From: Fen-1038 sp963850945
Lineage (GTDB): Bacteria; Chloroflexota; Anaerolineae; Anaerolineales; Villigracilaceae
Length of the DNA: 64,000 nt
Assembly: GCA_963850945.1 (NCBI GenBank)
Contig: CAWKNE010000026.1
Coordinates: 372,001-436,000, forward strand
Direction: 5' to 3'
Position numbers and translations under genes: made by a program. Numbering within the stretch: position 1 is the first letter of the stretch; each line of letters begins with the position of its first letter. The notes under the pieces were generated by a model. That model worked only from the letters and a program-made list of their open reading frames with translations. It made no database searches and was not told where the DNA came from. Positions 17,551-25,989 of the stretch are shown here, piece by piece.

Positions 17551-17979
17551 CTAAAACGGAATATCATCTTCAGCAGGAGCAACAGCCATATCGCCTGCAT
17601 CCGCCGCGGAACCGGCTCCAGAATCGCTATCGCCGCGCGAGGACAAGAAACGAACCGTTCCGGCTGTGACTTCAAATGATGCGCCGGATGTGCCATCTTG
17701 TTTCTGCCAAATTCGGGGACCGCCTGTATTCTTGTCTGGCGTGAGTTTTCCTTCTACAAGAACTTTTGAACCTTTCTTGAGGTATTGATTACAGATCTCG
17801 GCTTGCTTACCCCAAGCTGAAACACGGAACCAAATTGTTTCGTTAACCTGTTCGCCGTTACTGGATGTATATTTACGACTTGTAGCAACCGAGAATGATG
17901 TCACAGCTTGCCCTGAAGGTGTGTAACGCATTTCAGGATCTTTACCGAGGTTGCCAACAATGATGATAGTGTGGAACAT
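17551..17979 (-). CDS. ssb: single-stranded DNA-binding protein
   Basis: 142 aa. OB fold (MFHTIIIVGNLGKDPEMRYT, VTSFSVATSRKY, WFRVSAWGKQAEICNQYLKK) and the acidic C-terminal tip EDDIPF that recruits partner proteins. AAGGAGATT precedes the ATG. First gene of a minus-strand group with DUF3467, translin, a membrane protein and a DNPH1-like enzyme. Confidence 0.95.
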   Translation of the reverse strand: MFHTIIIVGNLGKDPEMRYTPSGQAVTSFSVATSRKYTSSNGEQVNETIWFRVSAWGKQAEICNQYLKKGSKVLVEGKLTPDKNTGGPRIWQKQDGTSGASFEVTAGTVRFLSSRGDSDSGAGSAADAGDMAVAPAEDDIPF

Positions 17980-18079
17980 GGGAATCTCCTTGTGGGTATA
18001 GGGAACGCCGCAGTCGCGGCGTTGACGATTTATATTTCAATTGTACACTTGTTGCTGATAGTTGCGAGGAGATTGAAAA

Positions 18080-18113
18080 GAAGCCGTCATCTTTTCGGAT
18101 GACGGCTTCTTTA
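18080..18113. terminator. bidirectional intrinsic terminator
   Basis: 12-bp stem GAAGCCGTCATC (18080-18091) with GATGACGGCTTC (18098-18109). T-rich tracts follow on both strands. It closes the 18155-18853 transcript before ssb. Confidence 0.8.
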
Positions 18114-18154
18114 TAAATTTTGATATTGACTAATCAGTGGCGGCGAAACTGTCT

Positions 18155-18853
18155 TTATGCTTCATTCGGCTGAGGACGGGCGGCTGTCAAGAATCCAACA
18201 AACATCAGGATGACCGCAATCAACTCACCGACATACAAGTATTGTCCATAACCGAGATGAGTCAATTCACTGGCAGAGGCTACCGACAAAGCGCCGGCAG
18301 CAATCAAAACGTTGCCAATTACCCGATTGGGCAGAACACGCTTGCGCCAGAACAAGAACGCCGAATAGAGCGCTCCGCCGACCAACAGAACAAGTCCAAC
18401 CGTTCCAAAAATAATGGTCGGGATAAGAATAAGATTGAAAGAAGCTGGGGGAATAATTGCCTTATACTGCTCGCTGATCGGCGTTCCCAAATGGAAACCG
18501 CTATCATTGATCGGAATGGATAGCATCAGAGCCGCACTCGCGAACTCGCTAAAATCAAAATGCCACTCACAATGTGGACCCAGCGCCGCCTGACCAATAA
18601 ATAGAGCGTACCTTGACCAATCCATGCTGGATTCAAAATCGCACCGAACAGATACCACATCACGAATACCGCTCGAACTCCAAGCCAGAGAAAGATAGAC
18701 CTCCGCAAAGCTACCCAATCCAAACATAGCAAGGCCGATGCCCCAAAACAAGAAGTGCGGAGCACGGCGCACAAAGTAACGTTGAAAGACGTAAATAGTG
18801 AAACCCAGCATGATCACTGTTGAGATGAACGGAAGAATTTGAATAATGGACAT
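18155..18853 (-). CDS. multi-pass membrane protein (two compensating frameshifts)
   Basis: 232 codons read through without a stop, but the stretch of about 45 residues encoded near 18545-18680 is hydrophilic and alien. In the neighbouring frame the same DNA encodes a membrane-like FVMWYLFGAILNPAWIGQG followed by LYLLVRRRWVHIVSGILILA. One extra base near 18660-18680 and one missing base near 18535-18550 would explain this. The corrected protein has about seven helices: N-terminal IIQILPFISTVIMLGFTIYV, C-terminal FGTVGLVLLVGGALYSAFLF and RVIGNVLIAAGAL. Function unknown. AGGAGAGCATC precedes the ATG. Confidence 0.65.
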   Translation of the reverse strand: MSIIQILPFISTVIMLGFTIYVFQRYFVRRAPHFLFWGIGLAMFGLGSFAEVYLSLAWSSSGIRDVVSVRCDFESSMDWSRYALFIGQAALGPHCEWHFDFSEFASAALMLSIPINDSGFHLGTPISEQYKAIIPPASFNLILIPTIIFGTVGLVLLVGGALYSAFLFWRKRVLPNRVIGNVLIAAGALSVASASELTHLGYGQYLYVGELIAVILMFVGFLTAARPQPNEA

Positions 18854-18875
18854 GATGCTCTCCTATCAGGAAGAA

Positions 18876-19034
18876 TTAGAAATGGATGATGCCTAGCAAT
18901 ACAGCGGCCGCGAACAAGATCAATGCAACAGTCAGTATCCCCATCAGAATCAAAAGTACAGGGATAACCTTTTCAAACATCAAGGAATTCTTTAGCATAT
19001 GCGATTTTTTATTGGTCTGCAAATCGTCCGGCAT
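18876..19034 (-). CDS. small membrane protein (52 aa)
   Basis: Frame starting MPDDLQTNKKSHMLKNSLMF, followed by one strongly hydrophobic helix (VIPVLLILMGILTVALILFA) and a short tail ending IIHF. It lies 22 bases upstream of the 18155-18853 membrane protein on the same strand, so the two probably form one transcript. The ribosome-binding site (TTAGG) is weak. Function unknown. Confidence 0.5.
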   Translation of the reverse strand: MPDDLQTNKKSHMLKNSLMFEKVIPVLLILMGILTVALILFAAAVLLGIIHF

Positions 19035-19295
19035 GTTTACCTAACCCAGTCAAGTTTATATATCTCATATTTTGTATTAGATATGCAAACGGGTCAACGT
19101 AAGTTTCAGTAGGTTTACATTAATTTTTGAATAGAATCTCTCATCTTGAATTATTGTCCTGTGTTGAGTTTCTGATTTATACTTTCTGTATATCTTATAA
19201 GGAGAATTGGATGTCACGGACACATCATACTGAAAAATACATTACCACAGCACCTGCCTTGGGCGTTGAACGCCGGATGGGAAAATAATCCGAAA

Positions 19296-19682
19296 ATGCA
19301 GAACGCTGTAAAACATAATCGTTGGGTCGTCATCAGCGCGGCCGTCCTGATTTTATTGGCATCCCTTTCCTGTCAAATTCTAAACACTCCATCGCTAGGC
19401 TTCGTTCCCAATGCGATGCCCAGAGGGCGCATGGGAGTTTTTTATTTTGTGATCATAAAAATTACAAACAACCAAACACCCGCGGGTGAGTTCTCAATTT
19501 CTCAGGGAAATCTTCCGAAAGGGTTGGTGTTGCAAAGGCTCACCGGCCAAGATTCGGTCTTGATTTCAGGGGTTCCGCAGGAATCAGGCGCATTCCACTT
19601 CGTACTTAGTGTATGGTGCTATGGCACCAATCATTCAGGACAAACTGGGACAAAAGACTACGTCCTCCCAATCAACCCATGA
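19296..19682 (+). CDS. putative lipoprotein with a putative-Ig (He_PIG-like) domain
   Basis: 128 aa from the Met at 19296; another in-frame Met lies at 19266. Hydrophobic signal segment (VVISAAVLILLASLSC) with lipobox LSC. The mature part has a pattern typical of putative-Ig cadherin-like domains: GEFSISQGNLPKGLVLQ, then ISGVPQESGAFHFVLSV. Likely a surface protein. The upstream sequence (19035-19265) shows no convincing gene. Confidence 0.6.
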   Translation: MQNAVKHNRWVVISAAVLILLASLSCQILNTPSLGFVPNAMPRGRMGVFYFVIIKITNNQTPAGEFSISQGNLPKGLVLQRLTGQDSVLISGVPQESGAFHFVLSVWCYGTNHSGQTGTKDYVLPINP

Positions 19683-19819
19683 TGATTTCAGCTCAATACA
19701 TATCTCATGATTCATTGTCTTGTCATCTTGGAGAAGTAAAATCAAATCATTAGTGGACAAAGCCTCTCCTCCTCAAACAGACCTCCGAAGAATTTACTTC
19801 GGAGGTCTTAAATCCCTTA

Positions 19820-20678
19820 GAGAGTGTTTCTTAAATCAGGTTGCGACCATTTTCAGCATGCGACGAACGCTGGCAATATAAACCATCGGTTCGCTGGATG
19901 AAACGGTATGCTCAAAGTCGCGAGATAGACGGCGATAACGACCCAACCAACCAAAGGTGCGTTCCACCACCCAACGCCGAGGCAGGATGTGAAATCCTTT
20001 TATAGCATCAGAACGTTTTACGATTTCCAGAACCCAACCGAATTGCTGGCGAATAGCCTTCACGATTGAAACATAAGCACCGTCAGCCCAGATCAGCTTC
20101 AAGCGACACCAACGATTATGAACGCTGCCTTTAATGAGCTCAAACAATTTTTGTAAAGTTTGGTAGCCACCCACAGCATCTTGAACACTTGCGCTATGCA
20201 CCACCACCAACAAGACCAGTCCCAAAACGTCAACTACCAAGTGCCGTTTGCGCCCCGGCGTCTGCTTATGCACATCCACCCCGCGTGCTTCACCTCCTTC
20301 CGATGTTTTGGCACTTTGGCTATCAATGACCGCAGCACTCGGCTGGGGATTTCGCCCGGCTTTCTGACGCACTTGCATAACCAGGGCTTTATTGAGCGCC
20401 ACCCACAGTCCATTCCGTTTCCAACGCCAATAATAGCCATAAACAGTCGGCCAAGGCGGAAAATCGGTCGGCAACATGCACCATTGGCAACCCGTGCGGT
20501 TCACATACAAGATCGCATTCAGGATCTGCCACATTTCCCATTTGCGAGGTCAACCCCGTTGATAGGTCGGAAAGAATTCCATTATTAACTGCCATTCGGT
20601 ATACTTTAGGTCGGTCGGGTAAGTTTGGTCGAATTTAGCCATTCTCCAATCTTATCCGACCCTTTAAGAAACACTGTC
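19820..20678 (-). mobile_element. IS5-family insertion sequence, copy 1 (859 bp)
   Basis: Ends are GAGAGTGTTTCTTAAA and its imperfect inverted copy TTTAAGAAACACTGTC; TTA flanks both ends, consistent with a 3-bp target duplication. Same length and nearly the same sequence as 55234-56092, in opposite orientation. The transposase gene carries a nonsense mutation. Confidence 0.88.
19836..20642 (-). pseudogene. IS5-family transposase, inactivated by an in-frame TGA
   Basis: 268 codons as in the intact copy at 55270-56076. At 20550-20552 the codon for Arg in QRGRPRKW (CGA in the other copy) is TGA, a single C-to-T change, which leaves a frame that could only restart at MWQILNAILY. Two further amino-acid differences from the other copy are seen (Val for Ala in KHRKEAKH on the shadow frame, Arg for His near the C-terminus). 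The DDE residues remain (VIDSQS, IWADGAY, VERTFGWL). Confidence 0.88.
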
Positions 20679-20760
20679 TTAGAATTCAAGACCCGATTTT
20701 CATAAGTTTATAAGGTTTGGGTGATATATTTCCTGAAACTTTCACCAAAGAAGGAGATTT

Positions 20761-21448
20761 ATGGATACCCCCAAACGTTATCACCCCCTATTAGTAACAT
20801 TGCACTGGTTGGTTGCTCTGCTTGTCTTCACCGATTTGTATATCGGATACTTTTACATACGTCCGATAATGATGCGGGGCAGAGGCGGCGTGCCCAGCAC
20901 GGATCTGATCTTGAAGATCCACATGGCGGCTGGGCTTCTCATTCTGGCATTGATCGTAATCCGCTTCATTGTTCGGCTTTCGAACTCGCAAACCTGCGCC
21001 CGCCAACGCGGGTCTCAAAATCCTGAATTGGATCGCCAGGCCCGTTCACTACGCCTTGTATTTCTTCGTGTTTGTAATGACGATTGTCGGATTACTACTT
21101 TCTTTGCAGACCAATCGCTTACAGGTGGCTTTTCTCGGGGCCACGAGCGGACCGGGTAGCGGTTTTCCTCGTCCCAGCTTGGGCACGCCCGGTGCCTTTC
21201 CTCAGCCCGGACCGGGTACACCCTCTCCTAATTTCAATGGCGCGCCCGGCTCTCCTGCAGCTCCAGGATTTCCTCCTAGCTCCTCTCCCGGAGGAAGCCG
21301 ACGCGGCGGTTTCAGCCTGCTAATACTTCATCTCTATATATCGGTGATTCTGCTCGCTTTGCTGGCGCTGCATATACTGGCCGCGTGTTATCACCAATTC
21401 ATTCGGAAAGATCATCTGCTCAGTAGAATGTGGTACGGAAAAGCCTGA
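20761..21448 (+). CDS. cytochrome b561-family membrane protein (frameshifted)
   Basis: About 228 aa after correction. Four helices with haem-type histidines: YHPLLVTLHWLVALLVF, IHMAAGLLILALIVIRF, PVHYALYFFVFVMTIVGLLL and LILHLYISVILLALLALHIL. Expected role: membrane di-haem electron carrier. One extra C near 20977 breaks IVRFRTRKPAPANAG. Between helices 3 and 4 is a Pro/Gly-rich stretch of about 55 residues (21150-21310) not usual for the family. A GGAG site precedes the ATG. IS copy 1 ends 82 bases upstream. Confidence 0.82.
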
Positions 21449-21464
21449 AAAGTTTTCAGATCAA

Positions 21465-21499
21465 AGAGTGCGCAGGAAATTCCTGCGCACTCTCTTTTT
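21465..21499 (+). terminator. intrinsic terminator after the cytochrome gene
   Basis: AGAGTGCGCAGGAA (21465-21478) pairs with TTCCTGCGCACTCT (21480-21493), then CTTTTT. It probably also serves the converging gene 21562-22389. A sequence-related hairpin lies at 22441-22474. Confidence 0.75.
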
Positions 21500-21561
21500 A
21501 TAAATTGTGAGCCACTCTATATAATGAATATCTCCCTATTTCCTTATTTGACGTTGTTCAT

Positions 21562-22389
21562 TCATTTAGGAGTGGCTGTTGGTTTGGGTGTGGACGTTGG
21601 TTTAGGAGTGGATGTTGGTGGTTTTGGCCTAGGCGTCTTGCTGGAAGTAGGAGTGGGTGTTGGTGGTTTTGGCCTAGGCGTATTACTGGGAGTCAGAGTA
21701 TAGGATGGGGTCATTGTTGCTCCATAGGTAGCCGTTGCATCCTCGTTGACATTAATCACGACATCAATCGTCTCCCCAAACACTTCACCGAAATCGTTGG
21801 CTAAACGCCACCGACCGGTATAATTTCCGGCGGTGGTTGGGGCAGTCAATATCACCGATGCTTCCGCTTGCTGCTCGGGAGTAACCGAGGCGCCAATGCT
21901 TGTGTTCGTTCCGCCCATCTGATTGCCGCTAACAAAAGTTAGAGTGTAACTGATATCCCATGTGCATGAGCCGGTATTTTGGAGCATCCATGTTTTGACA
22001 AAAGTCTGCCCCGGGGCTTCGACCGTGTGATTGGGAATGGTCACATCTGAAATATAGCTGGCGTCATCACAGGAGGTCTCGCTAAGCGTGGCGGTGTCAG
22101 AAACAGATGTTGGCGTAAACAGTAAAAAAATAAAAGTCGGCGTAACAGTGGACGTGTTTATAGGAGTCTGGGTTGGAAAAGGTGTCAAGGTAAGCGTCAG
22201 CGTTGGAGGAATGAGGGCGGCCGTTTGCGTGGCAGCCGCGCCCGCTGTTTGAACAACCATCAAATGGATTGCGCCCGGAATAAGAGTTGGAATCTGCTGA
22301 GGCGACATAAATGTTGATATGTCACAACCCATCAGCAAGAGAACAGAGGCGAGGATTATTTGCAAAGCGCGCCGTGAATTCGATTTCAT
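21562..22389 (-). CDS. lipoprotein with NBR1-type Ig-like domain and Thr/Pro repeat tail
   Basis: 275 aa. Signal with lipobox LMGC (Cys22); Thr-rich spacer; NBR1-like Ig domain at about 110-215 (DVTIPNHTVEAPGQTFVKTW, NTGSCTWDISYTLTFVSGNQ); C-terminal Thr/Pro/Lys-rich tail of repeating PKPTSTPKP-like units. Close paralogue of 22533-23423, including the 3' flanking hairpin, so the pair arose by tandem duplication. Likely extracellular; function unknown. Confidence 0.82.
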   Translation of the reverse strand: MKSNSRRALQIILASVLLLMGCDISTFMSPQQIPTLIPGAIHLMVVQTAGAAATQTAALIPPTLTLTLTPFPTQTPINTSTVTPTFIFLLFTPTSVSDTATLSETSCDDASYISDVTIPNHTVEAPGQTFVKTWMLQNTGSCTWDISYTLTFVSGNQMGGTNTSIGASVTPEQQAEASVILTAPTTAGNYTGRWRLANDFGEVFGETIDVVINVNEDATATYGATMTPSYTLTPSNTPRPKPPTPTPTSSKTPRPKPPTSTPKPTSTPKPTATPK

Positions 22390-22440
22390 ACGCGTTTCTC
22401 CTCAAATCGTTCGTCACTGTGTTATTTCACAGTGAACGCA

Positions 22441-22474
22441 AGAGTGCGAAGGAAATTCCTTCGTACTCTTTTTA
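22441..22474. terminator. hairpin with T-run, related to 21465-21499
   Basis: AGAGTGCGAAGGAA pairs with TTCCTTCGTACTCT, followed by TTTTTATAAA on the plus strand. Placed between the two paralogous minus-strand lipoprotein genes, about 60 bases beyond the stop of 22533-23423. The sequence similarity to the 21465 hairpin shows that the duplicated unit included its 3' end. Confidence 0.65.
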
Positions 22475-22532
22475 TAAAATGTGAACCGCTCTATGTAATG
22501 AATAATTTCTCTTCGTCCTTGTTTGAAGCCGT

Positions 22533-23423
22533 TCATTTGGGAGTGGATGTTGGTTTGGGTGTGGACGTTGGTTTAGGAGTGGATGTTGGTTTGGGTGTGG
22601 ACGTTGGTTTGGGTGTGGAGGTTGGCTTAGGAGTGGCTGTTGGTTTAGGTGTATTGCTGGGAGTAGGCGTGTTGCTGGGAGTGGGTGTATTGCCGGTAGT
22701 AGGTGTATAGGCTGGGGTTTCTGTATCGGCTGGGGTTATGGTATCTTCGTATGTAGCCGTTGCTTCGTACGTAGCCGTTGCATTCTCGTTGACATCAATG
22801 ATCACATACACGGTCACTCCGAACGCTTCACCGGAGTCATTGGCTAAACGCCAGTAACCGGTATATTCCCCAGTAGTGGTTGGGGCAGTCAACGTCACCG
22901 ATAATTGCACTTGCTGGCCTGGGGTAACCGAGGCGCCGACATTTGTGTTCGTTCCGCCCATCTGGTCGCCGCTGACAAAGGTCAGAGTGTAACTGGTATT
23001 CCATGTGCAGGTGCCGGTATTTTGGAGCGCCCATGTTTTTACAAAAGTCTGGCCCGGATTCTCGACCGTGTGATCGGGAATGGTTACATCTGAAATATAG
23101 CTTGCGCCGTCACATCCGCTGGAAAGTACCACATACGTAGTTGATGTTGGCGAGGAAAACGCTATCGAGGGAAAATTCGTCGGAGAGGAAATGTCGGAGG
23201 GCGTATCCGTCGGAATCAATGTTGCGGTTTGTTCAAGCGCGGGTTGCGCGCTGGACGCATCCTGAACTGCAATCGTCTGGGCGGCAGAGGTATAAATGGC
23301 AGAGAGTGTGTCTGTTGCGTTTGCTGAAGAGGATGAACCACAGGCGCTCAATAAAATAGCCAAGAATAAGATGGCCCCGAGGAGAACTTTTTTTGGATGA
23401 TTTATGGACTTTATTCCTTCCAT
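22533..23423 (-). CDS. lipoprotein with NBR1-type Ig-like domain and long (TPKPTS)n tail
   Basis: About 296 aa from the ATG at 23423 (a TTG at 23444 is a less likely start). Lipobox LSAC; Ser/Thr-rich spacer; NBR1-like Ig domain (DVTIPDHTVENPGQTFVKTW, NTGTCTWNTSYTLTFVSGDQ, WRLANDSGEAFGV); then Thr/Pro-rich tail that becomes a regular six-residue repeat encoded by 18-bp tandem units. The tail may span or stick to the cell wall. Confidence 0.8.
   Translation of the reverse strand: MEGIKSINHPKKVLLGAILFLAILLSACGSSSSANATDTLSAIYTSAAQTIAVQDASSAQPALEQTATLIPTDTPSDISSPTNFPSIAFSSPTSTTYVVLSSGCDGASYISDVTIPDHTVENPGQTFVKTWALQNTGTCTWNTSYTLTFVSGDQMGGTNTNVGASVTPGQQVQLSVTLTAPTTTGEYTGYWRLANDSGEAFGVTVYVIIDVNENATATYEATATYEDTITPADTETPAYTPTTGNTPTPSNTPTPSNTPKPTATPKPTSTPKPTSTPKPTSTPKPTSTPKPTSTPK
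22540..22652. repeat. 18-bp tandem repeat coding for TPKPTS units
   Basis: About six copies of GGwGTGGAyGTTGGTTTr in the 3' end of the lipoprotein gene. A shorter array of the same unit is at about 21568-21615 in the paralogue. Confidence 0.8.
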
Positions 23424-23568
23424 TGATTTACTTGATCGAATCAATTCTATACTACTGAACCATAATGAAAGAGTTGTGAAGTTGTGATGCTGAAATTATG
23501 TCAAATACATAGTGATATTATATAATTCCTCCACTTAGGATGTTTCTATCACAAGCTTTATTCCGATT

Positions 23569-24852
23569 TCATTTGAGCATTAAGCGAGCCGCACGTCTTC
23601 CAATCTCCACAGCAAAATTTGTGCCGCGATCCCACGGATAGACTTGGCTCATTGAGGCGAAATACAATCCCTCAATCGGTGTATGAATGGACGGAATATT
23701 CTTTGAATGATTCACAAGCGGCACAGGCTGAGCATAATTCGTCTTGAATACCCAAAACTTCTTGACCCAATCCTGATCGAACGCAGGATTGAATTTTTTA
23801 AGCGCAGGCAAAAAATGTTCCAGTAGTTCCCCATCATTCATGGAAAAATATTCGTGGCCCTCTTCAAGGTAATCACCCGCGTAAACAATGTGATCGCCGC
23901 CAAAATTTTTGGACGATACAAAATTCGTATGTTCCACCAACGCCAAAAACGGATAGCCTTCTTCCTTGGGTAAGTTGAACCAATAATAACCTTGCTCCGA
24001 AAGTTGTTGCTTAAGGGATAGCACCATCACGACCGCGCCCATAGATTTCAAATTCAATAAGCCGCGCAAATAATTTTCTGGAAGATCAGGACACAGCTTT
24101 GCCATGAGATTCGGCGACGTAGTGACCAACACCTTATCGAATGATTCTTTCTCGCCCGCATCAATCACCAGACCTTTGTTCGGCTCCCGCTTAATGGACT
24201 TCACTTGCGTCTTCAACTGGATCTCGACTCCCGACGCCCGAAGCTTATTCGCAAACATATCCGCAAATCGTTGAAAGCCGCCTTGAAATGTGCCCAGCCG
24301 CGTCGTTCGTGCTTTGATGCGCGCCCACATCCACGCCATATTGACATCTTGATAATACGGCCCAAACTTCCCAATCAACAATGGCTTCCACATTTTTTCG
24401 TAAACGTTTTTTCCTGCCCATTTCAGCATCCATGAGTTGGCGGTCACTTTTTCAAGAGACTTCCAATTATTGGTTAGACGGAGAAATAATCCAACGAAAC
24501 CAAAACGAATTTTGTCCATACCCCAGCCCAGTCCGGGGAACAAAGCCATTTTGAGGATGGAGTCAAAAGGATAGAATTGACCATTGTGGTACATCACTGT
24601 CAATGGCCGCGGAAAAAGAACTTGATCTTCCCAATCCAATTCATGGATCAGATCAAGCATGGGTTTGTCTGTTTGAAACCAGTGATGATAAAACTTTTCG
24701 ACCGACCAATCCCAATGCGGCTCTTTGAATCCGCTTGCCAGCCCGCCGACATAATCAGCAGATTCAAATATCGTAATTTGATGTCCGGCTTTTTGAAGGT
24801 CGAAGGCAGCGGCCATGCCGCCAAATCCTGCGCCGATAATTGCAATCTTCAT
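23569..24852 (-). CDS. FAD-dependent oxidoreductase (protoporphyrinogen oxidase/amine oxidase-like)
   Basis: 427 aa, intact. Dinucleotide-binding loop IIGAGFGGMAAAFDL at residues 4-18 ending with Glu30 (IFESADYVGGLAS). Family-typical GTFQGGFQRFADMFANKL in the middle, and C-terminal EGLYFASMSQVYPWDRGTNF that closes the FAD site. Such proteins act in membrane-associated sugar, lipid or carotenoid metabolism; the substrate is unknown. Followed after about 40 bases by a flippase-like gene on the same strand, as if part of a lipid-linked glycan pathway. Confidence 0.86.
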   Translation of the reverse strand: MKIAIIGAGFGGMAAAFDLQKAGHQITIFESADYVGGLASGFKEPHWDWSVEKFYHHWFQTDKPMLDLIHELDWEDQVLFPRPLTVMYHNGQFYPFDSILKMALFPGLGWGMDKIRFGFVGLFLRLTNNWKSLEKVTANSWMLKWAGKNVYEKMWKPLLIGKFGPYYQDVNMAWMWARIKARTTRLGTFQGGFQRFADMFANKLRASGVEIQLKTQVKSIKREPNKGLVIDAGEKESFDKVLVTTSPNLMAKLCPDLPENYLRGLLNLKSMGAVVMVLSLKQQLSEQGYYWFNLPKEEGYPFLALVEHTNFVSSKNFGGDHIVYAGDYLEEGHEYFSMNDGELLEHFLPALKKFNPAFDQDWVKKFWVFKTNYAQPVPLVNHSKNIPSIHTPIEGLYFASMSQVYPWDRGTNFAVEIGRRAARLMLK

Positions 24853-24890
24853 TCAATCAATATCCTTTGCAGGGACACAGCGATATGCTC

Positions 24891-25902
24891 CTATGTATTA
24901 GTCTCTGTTTCTGTGCGAAGTGAATCGCTCCACTTGATTCCCTCGCGCGTCAAAAAATACGCGCCCAATAATGTGATCGGCAGCCAAAGCGCAACATGCA
25001 AAACAAGCGTGTATCCTGCTGCAGTGGCTTGATTGACGCCATAAGCCGTCAACACGGCAATACCCGGCGCATCAAATGTGCCAATATACCCCGGTGCGGA
25101 TGGAATGGTCGTTGCGAGATTTACAATGCCGTTCATCAGCATCAGCGCGAAAAACGAAACACTGAAATTGAAGGCGTGCATCACCAGCCAATATTTGCTG
25201 GTTTCAAGCAGCCAAATGACCAGAGACGTGAGGAATACCATTAGGATGTTGAACGGAGACCGCAGAGAAGCCAAGCCATCGAGAAATTTATGCATTAACG
25301 CTGCTGGTCTGCTGACGAATGCGTTGAGGCAATAAACGATCAATGAACCATTGACCAACTTTGATCGTTATCTGTGGGAACATCGCCGCCAGCAAAAAGA
25401 GGATCAACGCGCCGAAGAAAAATCCGGTACCGATCACTGCGACTTGTTGTATATTGCCAACAAAACCTGATTGCCCGGTCAGTTTTGCAAGTTCGGGTAA
25501 ATTGACGAAGACAAATGCCAGCATCACTACACCGTCGAAGATGCGCTCCACAATAATTGTCGCGAGGGAAGCGGAAATGGATACATCTTCTTTTCGCTTC
25601 AAGATTACCGCGCGCAAAACTTCACCAGCGTGTGCTGGATAAATATTGTTGCCCATATATCCAATGGTTGTAATTGGGAACATGGTTTTCGTCGGGATTT
25701 TTTTAACCGGTCCAAGCAGATAATGCCATCGCCATGCCCGCGCCCAAACCGCGACAAAATAAACCGCGATTCCGGGTATCAGCCACCAATAGTTTGCATC
25801 TTGCACTACATTCCAGAATTGATTTAGCTGCAAGCCGCGTAATGCCAGCCAGATAAAAACAACACTAATCAGAACTCCAAGCCATAATTGCCATTTTTTC
25901 AT
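24891..25902 (-). CDS. UPF0104/lysylphosphatidylglycerol-synthase-TM family membrane protein (frameshifted)
   Basis: About 336 aa, 7-8 helices. Family signatures: RAWRWHYLLGPVKKIPTKTM, TTIGYMGNNIYPAHAGEVLR, ATIIVERIFDGVVMLAFVF, and in the second part NLATTIPSAPGYIGTFDAPG. Related to AglD/MprF flippase domains and often found with glycosyltransferases. One extra base near 25295-25296 splits the frame between helices 5 and 6 (RIRQQTSS | MHKFLDGLASLR). Confidence 0.85.
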
Positions 25903-25989
25903 AGGATGATTTTACCAGAGTAAAATTATCCCAAGTTGATAATTCCAAGAGGAAAACTGCGAACGAGTTATAATCTCCGTTACTTAACC

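Noticed and set aside
15419..17979. A toxin-antitoxin or phage-defence island
   Set aside because: No toxin, nuclease or recombinase is recognisable; composition matches the chromosome.
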